A stretch of 64,000 nucleotides of DNA from Faecalispora jeddahensis (GTDB lineage Bacteria > Bacillota > Clostridia > Oscillospirales > Acutalibacteraceae): positions 1-64,000 of the forward strand of contig NZ_CBYL010000007.1 of the NCBI RefSeq assembly GCF_000577335.1, given 5' to 3'. The position numbers and the translations under genes were made by a program. The stretch's first letter is position 1; the number at the start of each line of letters is the position of its first letter. Positions 8,350 to 16,544 of this stretch are shown here, piece after piece. The notes beneath the pieces were generated by a model. It saw only the letters and a program-made list of their open reading frames with translations, made no database searches and was not told the origin of the DNA.

Positions 8350-9369
8350 ATGGAATACATTCACTTTGATCATAGCCGTGCCTATGACTTAGTTCCCCTT
8401 GGCAGAATCTGTATTGATTTTAGTCCTGTTGATATCAATCAGTCTTTGGTCTATAGTAATCATTTTAACAAATATGTCGGCGGTTCTCCCGCCAACATCG
8501 CTGTCGGCATGGCGCGTTTAGGGAAAAAGGTGGGTTTTATCGGCAAAATATCCGATGATCGGTTCGGTGAATATGTCGTCCAGTATTTTCGGGCGGAAAG
8601 AATTGATACCTCTCATATCACCCGCTGTAAAAACGGTGAAAAGCTTGGCCTGGCCTTTACGGAAATTCTCAGTCCCACGCAAAGCAGCCTACTGATGTAC
8701 CGTGATGGAGTAGCAGATTTGCAGCTGGATCCCGAAGATATTGACGAGGAGTACATTAAAAATACGAAGATACTTTTAATTTCCGGTACGGCATTATGTA
8801 AAAGTCCAAGCCGTGAAGCTGCCCTGAAAGCAATACAGCTGGCTAAAAAATATCATACTGTGGTTGTTTTTGATATTGATTATCGAGCCTATTCCTGGAA
8901 ATCGAAGGATGAAATTTCCATATATTATTCTTTGGTGGGAAAAGAGAGCGATATCATCATTGGCTCAAAAGAAGAATTTGATCTGATGGAACGCCTTATG
9001 ATAAACGGGACAAGCTCAGATGCACAAACGGCCCGCAGATGGCATAGCTTCGGCTGTAAAATCGTCATCATCAAGCATGGGAAGGAAGGTTCTACCGCCT
9101 ATACAAATGATGGCGAGAGCTATGTGATAAAGCCATTTTCCATTCAGTTGCTGAAATCGTTCGGCGGTGGAGACGGCTACGGTTCAGCATTTCTCTACGC
9201 GCTTTTGGAAGGATGGCCGATGATGGATGCATTGGAATTTGGCACGGCCTCCGCCGCAATGCTGGTCTCTGCCCCAAGCTGTTCGGCAGCTATGCCAACT
9301 GTCCAACAGATTCAGGAATTTATTGCTGAGAACAAGGCAAAAAACGGAGAAGTAGTGACAAAGGAATAG
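8350..9369 (+). CDS. iolC: 5-dehydro-2-deoxygluconokinase-like PfkB kinase (IolC-like)
   Basis: A PfkB/ribokinase-family sugar kinase of 339 residues. It shows the N-terminal LVPLGRICIDFSP and YVGGSPANIAVGMARLGKK signatures, the IolC-like stretch FDIDYRAYSWKS, DIIIGSKEEFDLME, and the C-terminal anion hole and catalytic base SFGGGDGYGSAF. In this last motif the usual GAGD reads GGGD, as in IolC proteins. IolC phosphorylates 2-deoxy-5-keto-gluconate, the step just before IolJ. The gene is divergent from the regulator, with an AAAGGAG site eight bases before ATG and an operator in its leader. Other PfkB substrates such as deoxy-sulfofructose or ketodeoxygluconate remain possible. Confidence 0.88.
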   Translation: MEYIHFDHSRAYDLVPLGRICIDFSPVDINQSLVYSNHFNKYVGGSPANIAVGMARLGKKVGFIGKISDDRFGEYVVQYFRAERIDTSHITRCKNGEKLGLAFTEILSPTQSSLLMYRDGVADLQLDPEDIDEEYIKNTKILLISGTALCKSPSREAALKAIQLAKKYHTVVVFDIDYRAYSWKSKDEISIYYSLVGKESDIIIGSKEEFDLMERLMINGTSSDAQTARRWHSFGCKIVIIKHGKEGSTAYTNDGESYVIKPFSIQLLKSFGGGDGYGSAFLYALLEGWPMMDALEFGTASAAMLVSAPSCSAAMPTVQQIQEFIAENKAKNGEVVTKE

Positions 9370-9527
9370 GGCACGACAGTTTGCTCAAATAGAGTTTAGT
9401 CTATTCACCGCACAATGCTGCCTTTATGCTTTAGGGTGGCTGGGCCAAAAGGCGCAAAACAAGGTCCGTCGTTAAAAAAAAGAAAATGGGAGAGCTCCTG
9501 ACAAGATATTTCTCCCTTCACAACAAA

Positions 9528-9582
9528 CCCAGATCAAAGGAAAAGACCAGCCTACAAGGCTGGTCTTTTCCTTTGATCTGGG
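9528..9582. terminator. Hairpin terminator after the IolC-like kinase
   Basis: A perfect 25-bp stem (outer arms CCCAGATCAAAGG and CCTTTGATCTGGG, inner GACCAGCC and GGCTGGTC) with loop TACAA. T and A runs lie within the stem. It is equally well formed on both strands. Confidence 0.75.
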
Positions 9583-9622
9583 GATAAAAACCGGGCAGCT
9601 AAGTTCGATCACCGTTTGCCTC

Positions 9623-9653
9623 GGGGAGGGGGGCCTTAAGGCGCCCCCTCCCC
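9623..9653 (-). terminator. GC-rich hairpin downstream of glgP
   Basis: GGGGAGGGGGGCC and GGCGCCCCCTCCCC can pair around TTAA with one slip. It begins 33 bases beyond the glgP stop. No T run follows on the minus strand, so it may be a processing or pausing hairpin. Confidence 0.5.
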
Positions 9654-9686
9654 TTGATGAAAAGCCGTCAATTCAAAAGCTTACTT

Positions 9687-12026
9687 TTATTGGGAAACCG
9701 GAATGCCCCAAATCTCCCGCGCGTACTCGCGCACCGTGCGGTCGCTGGAAAACTGCCCGGCGTGCGCGGTATTCGTCAGGCATTTGCGCGAGAACTGCTC
9801 CGCATTGCGATAATCGCGGTTCGCGCGCAGCTTGGCGTCACAGTAGGATTCGAAATCGCGCAGCAGATAGTACTGGTCGGGGCGGTGCCACGACGCGCCT
9901 TTCAGCAGCGAATCGTACAGCTCGAGGAACAACCCGGTGTCGCCATCGTCGAGCGTGCCGTCGACCAGGGTATCTACCACGCGGCGAATACGTGGGTTCG
10001 ATTCGTACAGCGCTTTGGGGTTATAGGTATCAGAAATATCAGCAATTTCTTCGACCGTCGCGCCGAAAATATAATTGTTCTCTGCCCCGGCCTGCTCGAC
10101 GATTTCGATATTCGCGCCATCCAGCGTACCGAGCGTGACCGCGCCGTTCAGCATCAGCTTCATGTTGCCGGTGCCGCTGGCCTCGGTGCCCGCGGTGGAG
10201 ATCTGCTCGGATACATCCGCCGCCGGAATCAGCTTTTCGGCATAGGACACATTATAGTTCTGCACAAACAGCACCTGAATTTTGCTGCGCACCCCGGGGT
10301 CTGCATCGACCATGCGGGCGATCTCGTTGATGAATTTGATAATCCCCTTGGCGCGGCGGTAACCGGGCGCGGCCTTGGCCCCGAACAAAAACGCGGTGGG
10401 TGTAAAATCGGTCAGCGTGCCGTCTTTGATGGCAAAATACAGGTCGAGAATCGAAAACGCATTCAAAAGCTGACGCTTGTATTCGTGCAGGCGCTTGATC
10501 TGCACATCGAATATAAAATCGGGGTTCAGCTCGTAGCCGTATTCATGGATGCGAACGTGATTGCACAGCTGAATTTTTTTCTGCCGCTTGATCGCGCGAA
10601 ACTGTGCGAGAGATGCCAAGTCATTCAGGTAAGGCGCGAGGCGCTCGAGCTGATTTAAATCGGTAATCCAGCCGCTGCCGATGCGCTCGGTGATGAACGC
10701 GGTAAGCTCCTGATTGCACAAGGCCAGCCAGCGGCGCTGGGTGATGCCGTTCGTTTTATTCTGGAAGCGCTCGGGGTACATCCGGTACCACTCGGGCAGC
10801 ACCGCGCTTTTCAGCAGCTCGCTGTGAATTTTCGCCACGCCGTTGGTCGCGTGGGAGGCATACACCGCAAGCCGCGCCATATGAAGCTGGCCGCCGCTGA
10901 TGATCTGCAGGGCCGCTTTGTCCTGCTGCGGCACATTCCGCGCCTTGATTTCACGGCTCAAGCTGTTTTGCAGCATGACTACATAGGGGTACACCTGCGG
11001 CGCGACGGAAAGGAACAAGGAAACGTCCCATTTTTCCAGTGCTTCGGCCATGATGGTATGGTTCGTATACGCAAAGGTGTCGCGCACAATCGGGAACGCC
11101 TGCTCAAACGAAAGCTGATGCTCCTCCATCAAAAGGCGCAAAAGCTCCGGAATCGCGATAACCGGGTGGGTATCGTTGAGCTGAATCGCGTAGTCGCCGG
11201 CAAAACGGGAAAAATCCTCGCCATGGCGGCGGAGAAACTCTTTCATCAGGCTTTGCAAAGACGCGCTGCAGAAGAAATACTGCTGCTTGAGCCGCAGCCG
11301 CTTCCCGGCGGGGGTATCGTCGTTCGGGTAGAGCACCGCTGTGATTTCTTCAGCGCGCACCCGCTCCTCGACCGCTTCATCATATTTTTGCAGGTTGAAC
11401 TGCTCAAAATCGAACGCGGAAAGCGGCTCTGCCTGCCACAGACGCAGCCGGTTGACGGTGTGCCCGCCCCAACCGATCACCGGCATATCGTAGGGCACGG
11501 CGCGCACGGTCTGGTCGGCAAACGAAACGATAACGGCTTCGTTTTCCCGCCGGATTCCCCAGGGGTCGCCGACCTTCTGCCAATCGTCGGCGATTTCTTT
11601 CTGAAATCCTTCCTCAAAATATTGATGGAACAGCCCGTATTTGTAGCGGATGCCAAACCCGTGCAGCGGAATCCCGTGCGTGGCTGCCGAATCCAGAAAA
11701 CAAGCGGCAAGCCTGCCAAGCCCGCCGTTGCCAAGGGCATCGTCTTCAATGCTTTCAAACACGCCGGGGTCAAAGCCGTTGCGGCTCAGGTATGCGCGGC
11801 AGCGCTCCAGCAGCCCCAGGTTCAGCAGATTGCTGTAGATCAGCCGGCCGAGAAGAAATTCCGCCGAGAAATAGCAGGCCTGCTTCCCGGGATTCTCCGA
11901 AAAAGAAAGCGACTTCATCGCCGCTTTGGATACTGCGTTATACAGCTGCTCTACCGATGCTTCCCGTGCCGTTACACCGTAGTCGTATTCCAGGTATTGA
12001 TCAATCTGCTGTTCAAACTGATTCAT
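9687..12026 (-). CDS. glgP: Glycogen/maltodextrin phosphorylase
   Basis: A GT35 alpha-glucan phosphorylase of 779 residues that releases glucose 1-phosphate from alpha-1,4-glucans. It shows FLLGRLIYSNLLNLG, GNGGLGRLAACFLDS, the active-site region HLCYNDTHP-like IQLNDTHPVIAIPELLR, KIHSELLK, KIQVLFVQNYNV, and the pyridoxal-phosphate lysine motif TEASGTGNMKLMLNG. ATG at 12026 (MNQFEQQIDQYLEYDYG) has an AGGAGG site and is chosen over the upstream in-frame ATGs. It is the last gene of the maltodextrin operon, after malQ. Its work with MalQ turns imported maltodextrins into glucose 1-phosphate and glucose. Confidence 0.95.
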   Translation of the reverse strand: MNQFEQQIDQYLEYDYGVTAREASVEQLYNAVSKAAMKSLSFSENPGKQACYFSAEFLLGRLIYSNLLNLGLLERCRAYLSRNGFDPGVFESIEDDALGNGGLGRLAACFLDSAATHGIPLHGFGIRYKYGLFHQYFEEGFQKEIADDWQKVGDPWGIRRENEAVIVSFADQTVRAVPYDMPVIGWGGHTVNRLRLWQAEPLSAFDFEQFNLQKYDEAVEERVRAEEITAVLYPNDDTPAGKRLRLKQQYFFCSASLQSLMKEFLRRHGEDFSRFAGDYAIQLNDTHPVIAIPELLRLLMEEHQLSFEQAFPIVRDTFAYTNHTIMAEALEKWDVSLFLSVAPQVYPYVVMLQNSLSREIKARNVPQQDKAALQIISGGQLHMARLAVYASHATNGVAKIHSELLKSAVLPEWYRMYPERFQNKTNGITQRRWLALCNQELTAFITERIGSGWITDLNQLERLAPYLNDLASLAQFRAIKRQKKIQLCNHVRIHEYGYELNPDFIFDVQIKRLHEYKRQLLNAFSILDLYFAIKDGTLTDFTPTAFLFGAKAAPGYRRAKGIIKFINEIARMVDADPGVRSKIQVLFVQNYNVSYAEKLIPAADVSEQISTAGTEASGTGNMKLMLNGAVTLGTLDGANIEIVEQAGAENNYIFGATVEEIADISDTYNPKALYESNPRIRRVVDTLVDGTLDDGDTGLFLELYDSLLKGASWHRPDQYYLLRDFESYCDAKLRANRDYRNAEQFSRKCLTNTAHAGQFSSDRTVREYAREIWGIPVSQ

Positions 12027-12105
12027 GCGCTTTTCCTCCTGCGTATCGCCAATCTGCTTTCTAGTAAATTCCATTGAAAACTGTCTCATACAAATACAAT
12101 CGTTT

Positions 12106-12131
12106 CTTTTCCCCGCTTGCGGCGGAGAACG
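12106..12131. repeat. Short GC-rich hairpin repeat between malQ and glgP
   Basis: The segment TTTTCCCCGCTTGCGGCGGA resembles hairpins at about 18092, 40769 and 62010 (pattern TTC(C)CCCGCC-loop-GGCGGGGAA). It lies in the gap between malQ and glgP. Pairing is imperfect here. Confidence 0.45.
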
Positions 12132-12142
12132 AAATCGGCAGT

Positions 12143-13648
12143 TTATTCAGTGCTGTGTCTTCCGTACAGCTTCATCATGCGGCGCAGGTTCTCCGCAAGC
12201 TCCGGTGGTACCTGGCCGGGCGCCAGCCGCCAGCGCCAATTCTGCCCCAATGTGGAGGGCGTGTTGATCCGGGCGGAATTATCCAGCCCCAGCAAATCCT
12301 GCATCTGAAAAATCACGGTATTCGCAACGCTGGCATACCCCGCACGGATGAGCGCCGCGGGAACCTCGCGGCTCGTTCTCACATTCAAATACTCTCTTGC
12401 AAAACGCATCCGCTTCCGCTTTTGGTGCGCAAAAAAGCCGACCAAAGTCTCGTTATCGTGTGTGCCGCCGTACACAACCATGTTGCGGTCAAAATGAAAC
12501 GGCAGATTGGAATTGGTTTCGTCGCCGTCAAAGGCAAACTGCATCAGCTTCATGCCGGGGTATCCGCTGATTTTGAGCAGCCGGTCCACCTCCGGAATCA
12601 CGACGCCGAGATTTTCTGCGATCACACGCTTGTCACCCATCACCTCGGCAATAGCTTCGATCAGCGGGCGGCCCGGGCCGGGGTTCCACCAGCCGCTTAG
12701 GGCGGTGGTCTCTTCTGCCGGGATGGAGTAGTAATGCGCGATGCCGACAAAATGATCGATGCGGATGACATCGTACAGACGCGCCGAAAAACGCATGCGC
12801 TGTTTCCACCAGGAAAATCCGTCGCGCTCCATAAACTCCCAGTCATACAGCGGGTTGCCCCACAGCTGGCCGGTTTCGGAAAACAAATCCGGCGGAACGC
12901 CCGCCACCAGCGTGGGTCTGCGCTGTTCGTCGAGCTGGAACTGCTCGCCCTGCGACCACACATCCGCACTGTCGAGCGCGACATAAATGGGGATGTCGCC
13001 GATGATCTCGATTCCCCTGTCGTTGGCATAGTCCTTCAGGCGGAACCACTGGCGAAAAAACTCAAACTGACAGAACTTCCAGAAATCCATTTCCTCCGTG
13101 CTGCGCTCGCGGCAGACCCGCAGTGCTTCCGGCTCGCGCAGGCGAAGCTCCTCCGGCCAGGCCAACCATTCCCTGCCGCCGAATTTGGTTTTCAGGGACA
13201 TGTACAGCGCGTATTCCTCCAGCCATTCCGAATTTTCGCCGCAGAACAGCAAATAATCCACCGTTTTCCGGTGCCTGCTGCGCGCAAAGGCACGGCGCAG
13301 CACCGCAAATCGCTTTTCGTACAGCGCGGCGTAATCCACATCTGTGGGATTCTGCCCGCAGTCGGCCCGCTCCAGCTCTTCGGCGGTCAAAAGTCCCTGC
13401 TCCCGCAGAACATCGAGGTCGATCAGGTACGGATTCCCCGCGAACGCCGAAAAGCTCTGGTACGGGCTGTCGCCGTAGCTGGTCGGCCCCAGCGGCAGCA
13501 CCTGCCACCAGCGCTGGCCGGCCTGAGCCAGAAAATCCACAAAATCATACGCCGCCTGCCCGAAGGTGCCGATCCCATAGGGGGACGGAAGGCTCGTGAC
13601 CGGCAAAAGCACCCCGGCCCCGCGCTTCATTGGTTTTTGCTTTTTCAT
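12143..13648 (-). CDS. malQ: 4-alpha-glucanotransferase (amylomaltase)
   Basis: A GH77 enzyme of 501 residues that transfers alpha-1,4-glucan segments between maltodextrins. It begins RGAGVLLPVTSLPSPYGIG, typical of the family. The catalytic elements are visible: IRIDHFVGIAHYYSIPA (nucleophile Asp), KRVIAENLGVV (acid Glu) and VVYGGTHDNETLVGFF (third Asp). A GAGGGGG site lies just before ATG. The gene begins one base from the end of the LacI-family gene, so the two are probably coupled. It is followed by glgP. Confidence 0.96.
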   Translation of the reverse strand: MKKQKPMKRGAGVLLPVTSLPSPYGIGTFGQAAYDFVDFLAQAGQRWWQVLPLGPTSYGDSPYQSFSAFAGNPYLIDLDVLREQGLLTAEELERADCGQNPTDVDYAALYEKRFAVLRRAFARSRHRKTVDYLLFCGENSEWLEEYALYMSLKTKFGGREWLAWPEELRLREPEALRVCRERSTEEMDFWKFCQFEFFRQWFRLKDYANDRGIEIIGDIPIYVALDSADVWSQGEQFQLDEQRRPTLVAGVPPDLFSETGQLWGNPLYDWEFMERDGFSWWKQRMRFSARLYDVIRIDHFVGIAHYYSIPAEETTALSGWWNPGPGRPLIEAIAEVMGDKRVIAENLGVVIPEVDRLLKISGYPGMKLMQFAFDGDETNSNLPFHFDRNMVVYGGTHDNETLVGFFAHQKRKRMRFAREYLNVRTSREVPAALIRAGYASVANTVIFQMQDLLGLDNSARINTPSTLGQNWRWRLAPGQVPPELAENLRRMMKLYGRHSTE

Positions 13649-13649
13649 T

Positions 13650-14696
13650 TTATTCCCCCTCAGCCGTACCGCAGGCCGGGAAAGCTGCCCCCACGCGGCG
13701 GACGCTTTCCCCCTCCCTCAGGCAGAAATCCGCCAACTCATGAACTGCTTCCGACTGATTTTCAATGCAATCAATTAATATTTGAACTCCACGCTCCGCC
13801 ATTTTCGATTTGGACTGCTCGATGGTGGCGAGCTTCGGGTTATAATACCGCGCAAGCTCGATTCCGTCGAAGCCCATCACGGAGATATCCTGCGGGATGC
13901 GGATGCCGCGGTCAAGCAGGTACCGGCACGCGCCGATCGCCATCACGTCGCTCATGGCGAATACCGCGGTGATCTCCGGGGAGCTTTGCAGCAGGCGTTC
14001 CATGGCGTGGTAGCCCTCCCCGTAAGAGAAGCGGGCTTTCTGGTACCGCCGCTCCTCCGGGAACAAAATGCCGTACCGCTCAAAGGTTTGCCGGCAGCCC
14101 AGATACCGCAGATAGCTGATGCTGTTGGTATCGAGCCGGTTGCCGCCGATCACACCGATGTTCCGGTGGCCCATCTGAATCAGGTATTCCACCGCGCGGG
14201 ACGCAGCGGCCGTGTCGTCAGTGCTGACACTGGAAAGATATGAAAAGCCCAGACGATCCGCCGCGGTCGACACCAGCACGCTTGGCAGCGAAATCTGCCC
14301 GAAGCCCTCTACAAAATTCTGCAGGTTGCCGCCCAGGAACAGCAGGCCGAGCGGTTTGCTCTCGCGAATGAGCTGCTGCGCCTGAATGACCTCATCGTCC
14401 TCTTCATCCAGGTAGCACACCTGCGCGGTGTACCCGGCCTTTTCAATCAGCACCTGCATCTGCTCCAGAACCGGGGCGAACAGCATGTTTGAAATGCCCT
14501 TGACCAGAATCGCGATGCTGTTGGTCGCCGTTTGCTTAAGCTGGCGGGCGTTCTGATTGGGAACAAAGCGGTGCGCCTCAATGACCGCCTGAATCTTCCG
14601 CTTTGTTTCCTCACTGACGTCGGGATGATTATTGAGGGCTCGCGACACCGTGCTGACCGCAAACCCGGACTCCCGTGCAATATCTTTAATAGTCAA
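13650..14696 (-). CDS. LacI-family transcriptional regulator of the maltodextrin operon
   Basis: A LacI/GalR regulator of 348 residues. The N-terminal helix-turn-helix and hinge read IKDIARESGFAVSTVSRALN (residues 3-22) and FVPNQNARQLKQ. The periplasmic-binding-like effector domain follows, with MGHRNIGVIGG and AVFAMSDVMAIGACRYLL. The start is TTG at 14696 after a GGGGG site. It lies inside the operon it most likely controls, between the permease and malQ. Two LacI-type palindromes at 17939-17961, downstream of the operon promoter, are the likely targets. Confidence 0.93.
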   Translation of the reverse strand: MTIKDIARESGFAVSTVSRALNNHPDVSEETKRKIQAVIEAHRFVPNQNARQLKQTATNSIAILVKGISNMLFAPVLEQMQVLIEKAGYTAQVCYLDEEDDEVIQAQQLIRESKPLGLLFLGGNLQNFVEGFGQISLPSVLVSTAADRLGFSYLSSVSTDDTAAASRAVEYLIQMGHRNIGVIGGNRLDTNSISYLRYLGCRQTFERYGILFPEERRYQKARFSYGEGYHAMERLLQSSPEITAVFAMSDVMAIGACRYLLDRGIRIPQDISVMGFDGIELARYYNPKLATIEQSKSKMAERGVQILIDCIENQSEAVHELADFCLREGESVRRVGAAFPACGTAEGE

Positions 14697-14732
14697 TAAA
14701 AACGCCCCCAGGGTGAAAATTTGAATTCCGGG

Positions 14733-15569
14733 TTATCCCTTCACCGCGCCGGCCAGCACGCCTTTGATGATATACTTCTGGCAGGTTAAGTAGAAAACGA
14801 TGATCGGAATGATCGAGAGCACCAGCATCGCCATCAGCGCGCCCATATCGCGTGAGCCGTACCCGCCCTGCAGGTACTGAATCGCAATCGGGATGGTGCG
14901 GAACTTGGTGCCGATGACGAGGTACGGCAGCAGAAAGTCGTTCCAGACCCACATCGCGTTCAGAATCGCCACCGTGATCGCCGTGGGGCGCAGAATGGGA
15001 AACACGATGAGAAAGAAGGTCTGAATCGGGCTACAGCCGTCAATGACAGAGGATTCCTCAATATCGACCGGCACGCTCTTGATAAAGCCGCTGAACATAA
15101 AAACCGACAGCCCGGCGCCAAAGCCCAGGTAGATCACGATGATGCCAAAGGGGTTATCAAGCCGCAGAACGTTGGCGACCTTGACCATGGTGTACATGAC
15201 CATCTGGAACGGAACCACCATGCTGAACACAAACAGATAGTATAAGACGGAGGTCACCGGACTCTTTACCCGGGTAATATACCAGGCCGTCATGGACGTA
15301 AAGAGGATGATTGCCGCAACGGAAAAAACCGTAATAAATAAAGAATATCCAAACGCGCGGAAAAAATCAATCTTCTGCACGCCATTTACATAGTTATCGA
15401 TGCCGGAAAAGGTGGTGGCATCCGGCAGTGCAAACGGGGCGTTGGAAATAAAGAGCTGCCCCTTGAAGGAATTTACCAGCACCAGAAGAATCGGGATCAA
15501 AAACAGAAAAAACAGAATCAACAGAAAAACAAACAGTATGGTATTGAATCGTTTCCCGCTATGCTCCAT
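14733..15569 (-). CDS. Maltodextrin-type ABC transporter permease, MalG family
   Basis: A six-segment CUT1 permease of 278 residues. The EAA loop reads IEESSVIDGCSPIQTFFLIV, and the C-terminus GVLAGAVKG is typical. Its ATG shares one base with the stop of the preceding permease gene, so translation is coupled. No ATPase gene is present in the operon. Confidence 0.94.
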   Translation of the reverse strand: MEHSGKRFNTILFVFLLILFFLFLIPILLVLVNSFKGQLFISNAPFALPDATTFSGIDNYVNGVQKIDFFRAFGYSLFITVFSVAAIILFTSMTAWYITRVKSPVTSVLYYLFVFSMVVPFQMVMYTMVKVANVLRLDNPFGIIVIYLGFGAGLSVFMFSGFIKSVPVDIEESSVIDGCSPIQTFFLIVFPILRPTAITVAILNAMWVWNDFLLPYLVIGTKFRTIPIAIQYLQGGYGSRDMGALMAMLVLSIIPIIVFYLTCQKYIIKGVLAGAVKG

Positions 15570-16411
15570 CAGTTTTCCACCTCCCTGCTGCGAGTCAGCA
15601 TCAGCTGCACCAGAGCGATTCCCGCCACCAGCAGGAAGAACACGACCGCCTTGGCCTGACCGACGCCCTCATACCCCATGCGGCCATAGAAGGAATTGAA
15701 AATATCCAGAGCCAGCATGGCGCTCTGCCGCGCCGGCGCGCCGCCGGTGAGAGCAAAGTTCTGGTCGAACAGCTTAAACGAATTGGTCAGCGTTAAAAAA
15801 GTACAAATCGTGACGGACGGCATCACCAGAGGAATCGTCACATAGAGCAGCGTCTGGCGGGGAGTGGCCCCGTCGATCTGCGCCGCCTCAATCACGTCGC
15901 CGGGAATGTTCTGGATTCCCGCAATATAAATAATCATCATATAGCCGATCATCTGCCAGTTCATCAGGACAACCAGTCCCCAAAAACCATAGCTTGCATC
16001 GAACGTAATGTCAACCCCGAAATTCAGCAGCACGCCGTTGATCAGCAGCTGCCAGATATAACCGAGCACAATGCCGCCGATGAGGTTCGGCATAAAAAAC
16101 GCGGTTCGGAACAAATTGGTGCCGCGGATGCCGCGTGTGAGCAGCAGCGCCAGCAAAAAGGCCAGCACGTTGATGGCGATGACAGATACAACGGTGAATT
16201 TCGCTGTAAAGCCCAGCGCATTCAGGAAATTCGAGTCCGAAAACGCACGGACGTAATTATCCGTACCCACCCATTTGGCGTTCGTTACGGTAGTGAACTT
16301 GGCGAACGACAGATACACGCCCATGAAGAACGGAACCAAAAAGGCGATCACAAACGCAATAACCGTCGGCAGCGCAAAAACGGCGAAATATTTTTTAAGT
16401 GTTTTCTGCAT
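15569..16411 (-). CDS. Maltodextrin-type ABC transporter permease, MalF family
   Basis: A CUT1 permease of 280 residues starting MQKTLKKYFAVFALPTVIA. The EAA loop is IEAAQIDGATPRQTLLYVTI. An ATG at 16459 is in frame, but ATG 16411 follows GGGGAGAAGAAAGC and gives a normal first membrane helix. It lies behind the binding-protein gene, separated by a terminator-like hairpin at 16484-16515. Confidence 0.92.
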   Translation of the reverse strand: MQKTLKKYFAVFALPTVIAFVIAFLVPFFMGVYLSFAKFTTVTNAKWVGTDNYVRAFSDSNFLNALGFTAKFTVVSVIAINVLAFLLALLLTRGIRGTNLFRTAFFMPNLIGGIVLGYIWQLLINGVLLNFGVDITFDASYGFWGLVVLMNWQMIGYMMIIYIAGIQNIPGDVIEAAQIDGATPRQTLLYVTIPLVMPSVTICTFLTLTNSFKLFDQNFALTGGAPARQSAMLALDIFNSFYGRMGYEGVGQAKAVVFFLLVAGIALVQLMLTRSREVEN

Positions 16412-16483
16412 GCTTTCTTCTCCCCTTCCAAAGCAATCCCGGAGTGTGCGCCCCGTCACCGGCTTTTGTCCATTGATGGAAAA

Positions 16484-16515
16484 AGCCGCCCCGCGCCGCA
16501 GGGCGCGGGGCGGCT
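16484..16515 (-). terminator. Intra-operon hairpin after the binding-protein gene
   Basis: On the minus strand a 14-bp almost pure GC stem (AGCCGCCCCGCGCC, loop CTGC) is followed by a T run. It sits between the binding-protein and permease genes. Partial termination or 3' protection here would make more binding protein than permease. Confidence 0.75.
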
Positions 16516-16544
16516 CTCCCGTTCATGAAAACGCAGGGATATGA

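Larger units (their letters stand above)
9370..9686. other. Intergenic region between convergent iolC and glgP
   Basis: No gene is recognised. It contains a long perfect hairpin (9528-9582) and a GC-rich imperfect hairpin (9623-9653), both suited to ending the two converging transcripts. Positions 9370-9527 show nothing further that can be named. Confidence 0.6.

Noticed and set aside
9654-10658. Long plus-strand open frame of 334 codons opposite glgP
   Set aside because: It is a shadow of the phosphorylase gene in GC-rich third-position-biased DNA; its product is Arg/Gly/His-rich with no recognisable domain.
10824-12077. Plus-strand open frame of 417 codons opposite glgP
   Set aside because: Antisense shadow of glgP; no family resemblance and no ribosome site.
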